This document shows positions 1-6,224 of a DNA stretch of 11,629 nt, piece after piece (the stretch's first letter is position 1; each line of letters begins with the position of its first letter). The notes below the pieces were generated by a model. That model was not told where the DNA came from, did not search any database, and saw only the letters and a program-made list of their open reading frames with translations. Both the position numbers and the translations under genes were made by a program. The DNA comes from JBIIUJ01 sp044340025. GTDB taxonomy: Bacteria; Pseudomonadota; Alphaproteobacteria; Caulobacterales; Aquidulcibacteraceae. The stretch covers positions 1 through 11,629 of the forward strand of contig JBIIUJ010000080.1 of NCBI GenBank assembly GCA_044340025.1. Direction: 5' to 3'.

Positions 1-942
1 GTCTTCCAGCGTTGCGAGCACGGGCAGACGGCCCACGAATTCCGGGATCAGGCCGAACTTCAAAAGATCGTCCGGCTCCACCTGGCGCAGCAGCTCGCCG
101 GCGCGGCGGTCGTCGGGGTCCTTCACCTGCGCGCCGAAGCCGATGCCGGCTCCGCGCCCGCGACCGGAAATGATCTTTTCCAGCCCGGCGAAGGCGCCGC
201 CGCAGATGAACAGGATGTTGGCTGTATCCACCTGCAGGAATTCCTGCTGGGGATGCTTGCGCCCACCCTGCGGCGGCACGCTGGCGACGGTGCCTTCCAT
301 GATCTTGAGCAGGGCCTGCTGCACGCCTTCGCCCGACACGTCGCGCGTGATGGACGGATTGTCGGACTTGCGGCTGATCTTGTCGATCTCGTCGATATAG
401 ACGATGCCGCGCTGCGCCCGCTCCACATTATAGTCGGCCGATTGCAGCAGCTTCAGGATGATGTTTTCCACATCCTCGCCGACATAGCCGGCTTCGGTCA
501 GCGTGGTGGCGTCGGCCATCGTGAACGGCACGTCGATGATGCGCGCCAGCGTCTGGGCGAGCAGGGTCTTGCCGCAGCCGGTGGGCCCGATCAGCAGGAT
601 GTTGGACTTCGCCAGCTCGACGTCATTGTTCTTGGAGGCGTGGTTCAGCCGCTTGTAATGGTTGTGCACCGCGACAGACAGAACGCGCTTGGCGTGATCC
701 TGGCCGATGACGTAATCGTCCAGGACTTCCTTGATTTCCTTGGGCGTCGGCACGCCTTCCTTGGACTTCACCAGGGCGGATTTGTTCTCCTCCCGGATGA
801 TGTCCATGCACAGCTCGACGCATTCATCGCAGATGAACACGGTCGGCCCGGCGATCAGTTTGCGCACCTCGTGCTGGCTCTTGCCGCAGAACGAGCAGTA
901 GAGCGTGTTTTTCGAGTCGCCGCCGGCGGTGGACTTGCTCAT
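1..942 (-). CDS. clpX: ATP-dependent Clp protease ATP-binding subunit ClpX (3' end beyond window)
   Basis: AAA+ unfoldase that recognises substrates, unfolds them with ATP and feeds them into the ClpP chamber in the cytoplasm. The first 314 residues are visible; the family is about 420, so the C-terminal small domain lies outside the window. An N-terminal zinc-binding domain has C16, C19, C38 and C41. Walker A is GPTGCGKT (119-126), pore-1 loop GYVG (152-155), Walker B with D184-E185, RKH loop at 228-230, the IGF loop that docks on ClpP at 267-269 and the arginine-finger segment GLIPEFVGRLPV ending near 308 (R305). The ATG at 942 follows AGGAG at 952-948. It lies 194 bp downstream of clpP in the same direction, so co-transcription is likely, with a possible extra promoter in the gap. 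Identification is certain; the truncation is only the window edge. Confidence 0.98.
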   Translation of the reverse strand, partial: MSKSTAGGDSKNTLYCSFCGKSQHEVRKLIAGPTVFICDECVELCMDIIREENKSALVKSKEGVPTPKEIKEVLDDYVIGQDHAKRVLSVAVHNHYKRLNHASKNNDVELAKSNILLIGPTGCGKTLLAQTLARIIDVPFTMADATTLTEAGYVGEDVENIILKLLQSADYNVERAQRGIVYIDEIDKISRKSDNPSITRDVSGEGVQQALLKIMEGTVASVPPQGGRKHPQQEFLQVDTANILFICGGAFAGLEKIISGRGRGAGIGFGAQVKDPDDRRAGELLRQVEPDDLLKFGLIPEFVGRLPVLATLED

Positions 943-977
943 GGACGCTCCTGTGCGGGTAATTCCTGGCCCGCGCT

Positions 978-1001
978 CTTGCAGGTTCCATGCCCTGCAA
1001 G
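978..1001. promoter_or_regulatory. 8-bp inverted repeat in the clpX leader
   Basis: CTTGCAGG (978-985) and CCTGCAAG (994-1001) form a perfect inverted repeat with an 8-nt spacer, 36-59 nt upstream of the clpX start. Just upstream on the minus strand is a TTGACT box (1013-1008), so the repeat falls where a spacer and -10 would be, but no good -10 is visible. It could be an operator or an mRNA hairpin. No T-run follows, so it is not a terminator. Confidence 0.35.
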
Positions 1002-1091
1002 CTCTAGAGTCAAACGCGCGTGGATTAGCAATCCGTATCCACGGCAGATTTACGACATGTCACCACGCTCCTCGCCACGGCGCAAGCGGGA

Positions 1092-1126
1092 GGCGCGCTG
1101 CCGTCAGACCGGGACGCAGCGGCGCC
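1092..1126 (-). other. Imperfect stem-loop just downstream of clpP
   Basis: GGCGCGCTGC (1092-1101) can pair with GCAGCGGCGCC (1116-1126), giving two 5-bp blocks with one bulged base and a 14-nt loop. It begins 11 nt after the clpP stop in the clpP transcript. No T-run follows, so it is not a classical terminator; it could stabilise the clpP 3' end or attenuate read-through into clpX. The rest of the clpP-clpX gap holds no gene that I can support. Confidence 0.3.
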
Positions 1127-1136
1127 CACGGCTTGA

Positions 1137-1772
1137 TCAGGCGGCGGATTTCTCCGCGCCATCGTCGCGCTTTTCCCAGACGTGGTCGACCAGACCAAAG
1201 GCCTGGGCCTCCTGCGCGCTCATGAAGTGGTCGCGATCGAGCGTGCGCTCGATCACTTCATAGGGCTGACCGGTGTGGTGGACGTAGATTTCGTTCAGCC
1301 GGCGCTTGGTCTTGATGATGTCCTCGGCGTGGCGCTCGATATCGGAGGCCTGGCCGCGAAAGCCGCCGGAGGGCTGGTGCACCATGATGCGCGCATTCGG
1401 AAGGGAAACGCGAAGGCCCTTCTCGCCCGCCGTGAGCAGGAGCGAGCCCATCGAGGCGGCCATGCCCATGCAGACCGTGGAGATCGGCGAGCGGATGTAT
1501 TGCATCGTATCGTAGATCGACATGCCCGATGTCACGACGCCGCCGGGGCTGTTGATATACATGGAGATTTCTTTTTTCGGGTTCTCGGCTTCGAGGTGCA
1601 GGAGCTGGGCGCACACCAGCGAGGCCATCCCATCTTCCACCGGACCGGTGAGGAAAATGATCCGCTCCTTCAGCAGCCGCGAAAAGATGTCGTAGGCGCG
1701 CTCGCCGCGCGCAGACTGTTCCACAACCATCGGGACAAGGTTGGCGGTGAGGTTGTGGATGGGATCGAACAT
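1137..1772 (-). CDS. clpP: ATP-dependent Clp protease proteolytic subunit ClpP
   Basis: Serine protease that forms the two-ring tetradecameric chamber of ClpXP and ClpAP. The protein is 211 residues, normal for the family. The catalytic triad is visible: S107 in GMAASMGS, H132 in MVHQPSGG and D181 in DRDHFMS. The oxyanion and substrate-strand segment INSPGG is at 73-78. The ATG at 1772 gives the usual short N-terminus beginning MFDP, with AGGA about 8 nt upstream; an in-frame ATG 84 nt further upstream would add a tail the family does not have. It sits between tig and clpX on the same strand, with its own terminator-bounded leader, so it is probably the first gene of a clpP-clpX transcript. 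Confidence 0.98.
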   Translation of the reverse strand: MFDPIHNLTANLVPMVVEQSARGERAYDIFSRLLKERIIFLTGPVEDGMASLVCAQLLHLEAENPKKEISMYINSPGGVVTSGMSIYDTMQYIRSPISTVCMGMAASMGSLLLTAGEKGLRVSLPNARIMVHQPSGGFRGQASDIERHAEDIIKTKRRLNEIYVHHTGQPYEVIERTLDRDHFMSAQEAQAFGLVDHVWEKRDDGAEKSAA

Positions 1773-1793
1773 GAATGGCGTCCTGTGGGTCGC

Positions 1794-1816
1794 GGAGCGC
1801 GCGGGGGCCGCGCTCC
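1794..1816 (-). promoter_or_regulatory. Inverted repeat / stem-loop in the clpP leader
   Basis: GGAGCGCG (1794-1801) and CGCGCTCC (1809-1816) are perfect 8-bp arms around a 7-nt loop, 22-44 nt upstream of the clpP start. On the minus strand this would be a GC-rich hairpin near the 5' end of the clpP mRNA. No T-run follows. Its role is unknown; transcript stabilisation or an operator are possible. Confidence 0.35.
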
Positions 1817-1828
1817 AGGGTCTGCCTG

Positions 1829-1856
1829 ATATTTGACGCGTTGGCGCGGCGCGCAA
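1829..1856 (-). promoter_or_regulatory. Candidate clpP promoter
   Basis: On the minus strand TTGCGC (1856-1851) is followed after 16 nt by AAATAT (1834-1829), the only AT-rich hexamer in this GC-rich gap. It would start transcription near 1822, just before the leader hairpin. Matches to consensus are partial, so this is a candidate only. No sigma-32-like heat-shock box was recognised. Confidence 0.33.
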
Positions 1857-1922
1857 GGGGGCTGCTGCGGATCGCCGGCGGGGCCCCAGCCGGCCGGGGC
1901 ACAGACGCCTGCCTGCGGATGC

Positions 1923-1951
1923 AAAAAGGGCGGGCCCGACCGGACCCGCCC
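1923..1951 (-). terminator. Rho-independent terminator of tig
   Basis: In the tig transcript GGGCGGGTCC (1951-1942), loop GGTC, GGGCCCGCCC (1937-1928) form a 10-bp stem with one G-U pair, followed directly by TTTTT (1927-1923). It starts 11 nt after the tig stop codon. It should separate tig from clpP transcription. Confidence 0.88.
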
Positions 1952-1961
1952 TCCCTGCGTC

Positions 1962-3437
1962 TTACTCGGCGTCTGCGGCCTTTTTCTTCGCCGGGGCCTT
2001 CTTCGGCTTGGCGGGGGCGGCCTCTGCAGGCTCGTCTTCGGCCTTGGCCGCCTTGGCCTTGGCCGGCTTCTTCGCCTTGGCCTCGGCGGCCGGCGCTGCC
2101 CCGGGGGCGGGATCTTCGGCTTCCAGCTCCGCGCGGGTCACGCTGCGCTCGCTCGACTTCACCTGCGAGAGGAGCAGGTCCACGACCTTTTCCTCAAAGA
2201 TCGGCGCCCGCAGGGCAGCCACCGCATTGGGCGTCTTCTGATAATATTCGACGACCTGGCGCTCCTGGCCGGGGTAGCGCATGGCTTCGGCGTTGACCGC
2301 GCGGGCCACTTCTTCGTCCTTCACTTCCACCTTGGCGCGGGTGCCGATCTCGGCGAGCACGAGGCCCAGACGGACGCGGCGTTCGGCGATCTTGCGATAT
2401 TCCGCCTTCAGATCGTCGTCGGACTTGCCCACGTCGTCGGGGTCCACTTCGCCGCGGGCGCGGTCGGCCTCCACGGCCTTCCAGATCCCGTCAAACTCGG
2501 CTTCCACCATGCGGGCAGGAAGGTCGAAGCTGTGGGCGACGTCGAGCTTGTCCAGGAGGGCGCGCTTGGCCTTGGCGCGGGAGAGCTGGTCGTATTGCGC
2601 CTGAAGCTGCTTCTTCACGGCGTCTTTCAGCGTCTCCAGATCGGAGAGGCCGAGCTTCTTGGCGAACTCGTCGTCGATCTTGGTCTCGGCCGGCGCATTG
2701 ACGGCCTTCACCGTCACGTCGAACGTGGCCTCCTTGCCGGCCAGATGGGCGGCTTGATAGCCCTCCGGGAAGGTGACGGTGATGACTTTTTCGTCGCCGG
2801 CCTTCACGCCGACAAGCTGATCCTCGAAGCCCGGGATGAACTGGCCCGAGCCCAGCACCAGCGGCGCATCCTGGGCCGCGCCGCCATCGAACGCCACGCC
2901 GTCGAGCTTGCCCAGGAAATCGATCACGACCTGATCGCCGTTGGCCGCCTTCGGGGCCTTTCCGCCCTTCGGCTCGAAGCTCTTGTTGCCGTCTGCGATG
3001 GAGGCCAGGGCCTCATCGATCTCGGCGTCGGACGGCGCGCCGACCAAACGCTCGATTTCGATCGAGCTCACATCCGCCGGCTCGAATTCCGGCATCAGTT
3101 CGACGGAGACATCGAACGACAGATCGGCCTTGCCATCCATGGCGGCTTCGAGGTTTTCGGCCGCCGTGATTTCGGGCTGGGTTGCAAGGCGGCCGCGCTC
3201 GACCACGCTGTTGACGCCGGCCTGCAGGGTGTCTTGCACCACGTCGCGCATGATCGAGGCGCCGAACATCTTCTTGATGTGGGAGGACGGCACCTTGCCT
3301 TTGCGGAAGCCCTTGAGTTGCACCTGGGGGCGCATCTCGTCGATGCGCGCATCCAGCCGGGCGGCGAGGTCGGCGGCGGGCACATTCACGCCATAGACGC
3401 GGCTGAGGCCTTCGGTCTTCTTCTCAACGATCTGCAT
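1962..3437 (-). CDS. tig: Trigger factor (ribosome-bound chaperone / peptidyl-prolyl isomerase)
   Basis: Chaperone that docks at the ribosome exit tunnel and helps nascent chains fold. The N-terminal ribosome-binding domain carries the docking signature GFRKGKVP at residues 43-50. An FKBP-type PPIase domain follows at about 160-250 (VLGSGQFIPGFEDQL, then FPEGYQAAHLAGK), then the helical C-terminal chaperone domain to about 430. At 491 residues it is about 60 longer than E. coli trigger factor; the excess is an Ala/Lys/Pro/Glu-rich tail (about 440-491) that looks disordered. The ATG at 3437 has AGGA about 7 nt upstream and fits the family start. A strong terminator follows. It is divergent from rpsF and heads the tig-clpP-clpX cluster. 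Confidence 0.97.
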   Translation of the reverse strand: MQIVEKKTEGLSRVYGVNVPAADLAARLDARIDEMRPQVQLKGFRKGKVPSSHIKKMFGASIMRDVVQDTLQAGVNSVVERGRLATQPEITAAENLEAAMDGKADLSFDVSVELMPEFEPADVSSIEIERLVGAPSDAEIDEALASIADGNKSFEPKGGKAPKAANGDQVVIDFLGKLDGVAFDGGAAQDAPLVLGSGQFIPGFEDQLVGVKAGDEKVITVTFPEGYQAAHLAGKEATFDVTVKAVNAPAETKIDDEFAKKLGLSDLETLKDAVKKQLQAQYDQLSRAKAKRALLDKLDVAHSFDLPARMVEAEFDGIWKAVEADRARGEVDPDDVGKSDDDLKAEYRKIAERRVRLGLVLAEIGTRAKVEVKDEEVARAVNAEAMRYPGQERQVVEYYQKTPNAVAALRAPIFEEKVVDLLLSQVKSSERSVTRAELEAEDPAPGAAPAAEAKAKKPAKAKAAKAEDEPAEAAPAKPKKAPAKKKAADAE

Positions 3438-3578
3438 GGTCGGTCCTGCCGGGTGTGTGGATCAAGCGTCCCCCCGCGGACACAAGCGCAAGCGCCATCG
3501 CGGACTGGGAAAGCGCGGGCTTATGTCACAGCGGCGCGGCGCGTGTCTATGCTGCATGCCACAGGGCGCCCGGCCACC

Positions 3579-3607
3579 TTGCTTTTCCCGCCCGTTTCCG
3601 CTTTAAG
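3579..3607 (+). promoter_or_regulatory. Candidate promoter of the rpsF-rpsR-rplI operon
   Basis: TTGCTT (3579-3584), a 17-nt spacer and TTTAAG (3602-3607, within GCTTTAAG) give a plausible housekeeping promoter. Transcription would start near 3614, a few bases before the structured leader begins at 3621. That spacing supports the call, but the -10 match is weak. In the rest of 3438-3578 I saw no gene and no convincing tig promoter. Confidence 0.42.
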
Positions 3608-3620
3608 CCGCCCCTTCGCC

Positions 3621-3698
3621 GACTGCGGTCCGGCCCCTCGGGGCGTTCACGGATCCATCGCGCCTTCGGGTAATCCCGCCGGAAGGCGCGCCGCAGTC
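3621..3698 (+). promoter_or_regulatory. rpsF mRNA leader with S6:S18 complex-binding motif
   Basis: The leader folds into three nested helices. A closing helix pairs GACTGCGG (3621-3628) with CCGCAGTC (3691-3698). Inside it GCCC/GGGC (3633-3644) forms a small hairpin with loop CTCG, and CGCGCCTTC (3659-3667) pairs over 9 bp with GAAGGCGCG (3682-3690). That last stem carries a GGG-TAAT-CCC hairpin (3668-3677) and a 3'-side bulge GCCG (3678-3681). A CCG in a bulge flanked by a stem and a hairpin is the published description of the S6:S18 binding motif, which copies the S6:S18 site of 16S rRNA. The folding is read from the sequence; autoregulation of this operon is inferred. It ends 18 nt before the rpsF start. 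Confidence 0.78.
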
Positions 3699-3716
3699 AA
3701 GACTGGGACCAAAACC

Positions 3717-4088
3717 ATGTCGCTGTATGAGCACGTGCTCATCGCGCGTCCGGACATCTCGCCGCAGCAGGTGGACGCGCTGATCGAGGACATCACCCGT
3801 ATTCTCGCCGAAAAGGGCGGGAAAGTGGGCAAGACCGAATATTGGGGTCTGCGCAACCTCGCCTATCGCATGAAGAAGAACCGCAAGGCGCATTATTCGA
3901 TGATCAACATCGATGCGCCGGCCGAAGCCGTCCATGAGCTGGAGCGCCGCCTGCGCATCAATGAAGACGTGCTGCGCTTTCTCACCGTGAAGGTGGACGC
4001 GCTGGATGACGGCCCTTCGCCGATCCTGGCGCGCCGCGAGCGCGATGAGAAGAAGGCGAAGGCCCGGGCGGAAGAGGGGATGTACTGA
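3717..4088 (+). CDS. rpsF: 30S ribosomal protein S6
   Basis: Small-subunit protein that binds 16S rRNA as a heterodimer with S18 in the platform. The 123 residues begin MSLYEHVLIARPD and include the family segment GLRNLAYRMKKNRKAHY (about 44-60) and a ferredoxin-like fold, ending with a short charged tail. The ATG at 3717 is the only start that fits the S6 N-terminus; the upstream GGGAC is a weak ribosome-binding site, consistent with control by the leader. Its stop TGA overlaps the rpsR ATG (TGATG), so translation of S18 is probably coupled. It is first in rpsF-rpsR-rplI. Confidence 0.98.
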   Translation: MSLYEHVLIARPDISPQQVDALIEDITRILAEKGGKVGKTEYWGLRNLAYRMKKNRKAHYSMINIDAPAEAVHELERRLRINEDVLRFLTVKVDALDDGPSPILARRERDEKKAKARAEEGMY

Positions 4089-4345
4089 TGAGCTCGAAGT
4101 TCACCATCTCCAACCTGCCCACGCGCCGCCCGTTTGCGCGCCGCCGCAAGGTTTGCCCGTTCTCCGGCGCCGAAGCCCCCCCGATCGACTTCAAGGACGT
4201 CAAGACGCTCCAGCGTTACCTGTCCGAGAAGGGCAAGATCGTGCCCGCCCGCATCACCGCCGTTTCGGCCAAGAAGCAACGCGAACTGTCGCGCGCCATC
4301 AAGCGCGCCCGCTTCCTCGCGCTTCTGCCCTACGCTGTTCAGTAA
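4088..4345 (+). CDS. rpsR: 30S ribosomal protein S18
   Basis: Partner of S6 on the 30S platform and the likely contact for the CCG bulge in the operon leader. It has 85 residues, with the typical basic N-terminus, the CPF segment around residue 23, and the conserved core around the two short stretches IDFKDVKTLQRYLSEKGKI and PARITAVSAKKQRELSRAIK. The ATG shares its A with the rpsF stop TGA and has GAGGGGA just upstream inside rpsF. The stop TAA is followed at once by the Shine-Dalgarno sequence of rplI. Confidence 0.98.
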   Translation: MSSKFTISNLPTRRPFARRRKVCPFSGAEAPPIDFKDVKTLQRYLSEKGKIVPARITAVSAKKQRELSRAIKRARFLALLPYAVQ

Positions 4346-4357
4346 GGAGAGGCCGCA

Positions 4358-4945
4358 ATGGACATCATCCTTCTTGAGCGCGTTCACAAGCTGGGCGCGA
4401 TCGGCGACGTCGTGACCGTGAAGCCGGGTTACGCCCGCAACTTCCTGCTCCCCACGGGCAAGGCGCTGCGCGCCACCGAAGCCAACAAGCGCAAGTTCGA
4501 AGCCCAGCGCGCCGACGTCGAGGCCCGCAACGCGGCCAACAAGGCGGCGGCGGAAGCCGAAGGCGAAAAGCTCGCCGGCGCGACGTTCGTGCTGATCCGT
4601 CAGGCCGGCGAAAGCGGCCAGCTCTACGGCTCGGTCTCGGCGCGCGATATCGCGGCGGCTGCGGCTGAGGCCGGCTACAAGGTCGGCCGCAACCAGGTCG
4701 TGCTGAACACGCCGATCAAGGCGATCGGCCTGCATGCGGTGGAAGTCCAGCTCCACGCCGAAGTCTCGGTGACGGTCAACGCCAACGTCGCCCGCACCAA
4801 GGACGAGGCCGAGCGCCAGGCCAAGGGCGAAGACATCATCGCCGCCCAGATGGACGAAGAGCGCGAAGCCGCCAACGCCCAGGCCGCCGAGATCTTCGCC
4901 TCCGCCAAGGCCGCTGCGGCCGACCGCGGCGACGACGACGCATAG
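4358..4945 (+). CDS. rplI: 50S ribosomal protein L9
   Basis: Large-subunit protein at the base of the L1 stalk that helps keep reading frame. The N-terminal domain has the signature GDVVTVKPGYARNFLLPTGK (16-35), followed by the connecting helix and the C-terminal rRNA-binding domain to about 150. At 195 residues it is about 45 longer than E. coli L9; the extra part is an Ala/Glu/Asp-rich helical tail (about 150-195) ending DRGDDDA, a kind of extension common in alphaproteobacterial L9. A clear AGGAGAGG (4345-4352) precedes the ATG and overlaps the rpsR stop. It is the last gene of the operon. Confidence 0.97.
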   Translation: MDIILLERVHKLGAIGDVVTVKPGYARNFLLPTGKALRATEANKRKFEAQRADVEARNAANKAAAEAEGEKLAGATFVLIRQAGESGQLYGSVSARDIAAAAAEAGYKVGRNQVVLNTPIKAIGLHAVEVQLHAEVSVTVNANVARTKDEAERQAKGEDIIAAQMDEEREAANAQAAEIFASAKAAAADRGDDDA

Positions 4946-4962
4946 GCGTCTGTGCTGCATAG

Positions 4963-5005
4963 AAAAAACGAGCCCCGCCAGGCGACTGGCGGGGCTTTTT
5001 CTTTT
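4963..5005 (+). terminator. Intrinsic terminator after rplI, possibly bidirectional
   Basis: AGCCCCGCCAG (4971-4981), loop GCGA, CTGGCGGGGCT (4986-4996) form a perfect 11-bp stem followed by TTTTT and, after one C, TTTT. AAAAAA (4963-4968) lies on the other side, so the element could also end minus-strand transcription arriving from the SDR gene across the repeats. Confidence 0.92.
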
Positions 5006-5027
5006 GGCGTCGGGACTGGTGCACCCA

Positions 5028-5152
5028 GCCCCCTTCGTCAGCCTCGCTGACCTTTCCCCCGCGGGCGGGGGAAGACACCGGCGTCACGTCTACTGATGTC
5101 TCCCCCCGCTTGCGGGGGGAGTACGGCCGAAGGCCGGGAGGGGGGCGGCGGC
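5028..5152. repeat. Palindromic intergenic repeat, copy 1
   Basis: This is the first of two tandem copies of a palindrome-rich element. It holds four hairpins in order: GTCAGC/GCTGAC (5037-5051, loop CTC), TTCCCCCG/CGGGGGAA (5054-5073), CTCCCCCCGC/GCGGGGGGAG (5100-5121, loop TT) and CGGCC/GGCCG (5124-5136, loop GAA). It resembles the non-coding REP-like repeats scattered between genes in many alphaproteobacteria. Small open frames across it are artefacts of its base composition. Together with the terminator and copy 2 it fills the 364-bp gap between rplI and the SDR gene. Confidence 0.9.
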
Positions 5153-5181
5153 CGGTCGGTCAGCAACCCGTCTCTGTGCAG

Positions 5182-5307
5182 GCCCCCTTCGTCAGCTTCG
5201 CTGACACTTCCCCCGCGGGCGGGGGAAGACACCGGCGTCAAGTCTACTGATGTCTCCCCCCGCTTGCGGGGGGAGTACGGCCGAAGGCCGGGAGGGGGGG
5301 CGGCGGC
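5182..5307. repeat. Palindromic intergenic repeat, copy 2
   Basis: This is the same element as 5028-5152, offset by 154 bp, with four substitutions and one extra G in a G-run by eye. All four hairpins are kept. Its right end stops 2 nt before the stop codon of the SDR gene, so it forms the 3' untranslated end of that gene. The 29 bp between the copies show no structure. Confidence 0.9.
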
Positions 5308-5309
5308 GC

Positions 5310-6092
5310 TCAGAAGATCGCATACCCGCCATCGATCACGAAGCAGTCGCCTGAGTGATAGGATGAGGCGTCCGAGGCCAGATAGACCGCCACGCCGCCG
5401 AAATCCTTTGGCTCGCCCCAGCGCCGCAAGGGAACGCGCGGGATCACCTTTTCGGCAAAGGCCGGCGCGGCCTGGGCCATGGCGGTCATGTCGGTGGCGA
5501 TCCAGCCGGGCAGAACCGCATTGGCGCGCACGCCATAGCGCGCATGCTCGACAGCGATCGACTTGATCATCGAGATCACCGCCCCCTTGGTGGCCGCATA
5601 AGCCTCGTTGCGCGCCGCCCCCTCGATGGCGGCAAGGGAGGCGACGCCGATAAGCGAGCCGCCGGGGTCGCCCGCCTTCGCCCGCTCCACCATGTGCCGG
5701 CAGGCTTCCCGCAGCGTCCAGAACACGCCATCCAGGTTCACCGCGAGGGTCTTGCGATAGATCTCGGTGCTCATGTCGACAAAGCTTGGCGCGCCATACC
5801 CCACGCCGGCGTTGGCGAACACGCTGTCGATGCGGCCGAAGTCGGCCGCCGTCTGGGCCATCGCCTGCACCACGGCGGCCTCGTCGGCGACATCCACGTC
5901 GTAGGCGCGCGCTTCAACGCCTTTTGCGGCGAGACTACGTTGCGCCTCGCGGTTGTTGCCAGCGTTGCGGCCCCAGATCGCCACCGCCGCGCCCGATTCC
6001 GCAAGCGCTTCAGCAAAGCCATAGCCGATGCCCCGGTTGCCGCCTGTGACGAGCGCGACCTTTCCGGTCAGATCAAAGGGCTTGTATGGCAT
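5310..6092 (-). CDS. Short-chain dehydrogenase/reductase (classical SDR family)
   Basis: NAD(P)-dependent oxidoreductase of 260 residues, usual for a classical SDR. The Rossmann cofactor motif TGGNRGIG is at 16-23; WGRN (40-43) after the second strand, with R42, suggests NADP(H) preference. The ANAG motif is at 93-96, N119 in VNLDG, and the catalytic S152, Y165 and K169 (YAATK). The C-terminal IDGGYAIF is typical. The ATG at 6092 has AGGGAGA upstream and gives the family N-terminus; an in-frame ATG 75 nt further upstream adds a non-conserved tail. The substrate cannot be told from sequence: sugar-alcohol dehydrogenases and 3-oxoacyl-ACP-reductase-like enzymes share these motifs. No pathway partner is adjacent. 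Confidence 0.93.
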   Translation of the reverse strand: MPYKPFDLTGKVALVTGGNRGIGYGFAEALAESGAAVAIWGRNAGNNREAQRSLAAKGVEARAYDVDVADEAAVVQAMAQTAADFGRIDSVFANAGVGYGAPSFVDMSTEIYRKTLAVNLDGVFWTLREACRHMVERAKAGDPGGSLIGVASLAAIEGAARNEAYAATKGAVISMIKSIAVEHARYGVRANAVLPGWIATDMTAMAQAAPAFAEKVIPRVPLRRWGEPKDFGGVAVYLASDASSYHSGDCFVIDGGYAIF

Positions 6093-6126
6093 CGGCGTCT
6101 CCCTGAAGCGTTCTGGTTGTGGGGCG

Positions 6127-6155
6127 GGCTTAAGCGGAGCGTCCCCAAGCGGCAA
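6127..6155 (-). promoter_or_regulatory. Candidate promoter of the SDR gene
   Basis: On the minus strand TTGCCG (6155-6150), a 17-nt spacer and TAAGCC (6132-6127, within GCTTAAGCC) resemble the candidate rpsF promoter in this window. Transcription would start about 28 nt before the SDR start codon. This is a weak, pattern-based call. Confidence 0.33.
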
Positions 6156-6224
6156 GCGCGCCCTCACGCCGAGTTGAGCCCCCCGCGCCTTCTTTCCGCC
6201 GCATCGCGGGCCAATCTAGCGGAC

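Noticed and set aside
119..128. Cys in the ClpX Walker A (GPTGCGKT in place of the common Ser) as a defect
   Set aside because: The essential G-x4-GKT pattern is intact, and this position varies among ClpX proteins.
1008..1013. TTGACT as the -35 of a clpX promoter
   Set aside because: It is a good -35 match, but I found no acceptable -10 at 16-18 nt, so I did not call a promoter.
253..1263. Long plus-strand frame antisense to clpX and clpP
   Set aside because: It is a shadow of the two conserved minus-strand genes; the His/Asp/Gly-rich composition is typical of antisense frames in GC-rich DNA.
1833..4088. A 751-residue plus-strand frame running through the tig region into rpsF
   Set aside because: Most of it is antisense to trigger factor, which has clear family motifs. 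Only its last 123 codons (from 3717) are a real gene, rpsF.
5038..5241. Short frames across the intergenic repeat (for example the one encoding SPARGGSVSEADEGG)
   Set aside because: The frame is a translation of the palindromic repeat and appears in both copies; this is a known source of false hypothetical proteins.
5028..5307. CRISPR array
   Set aside because: There are only two units, each about 125 bp, with internal palindromes and no short unique spacers; no cas gene is nearby.
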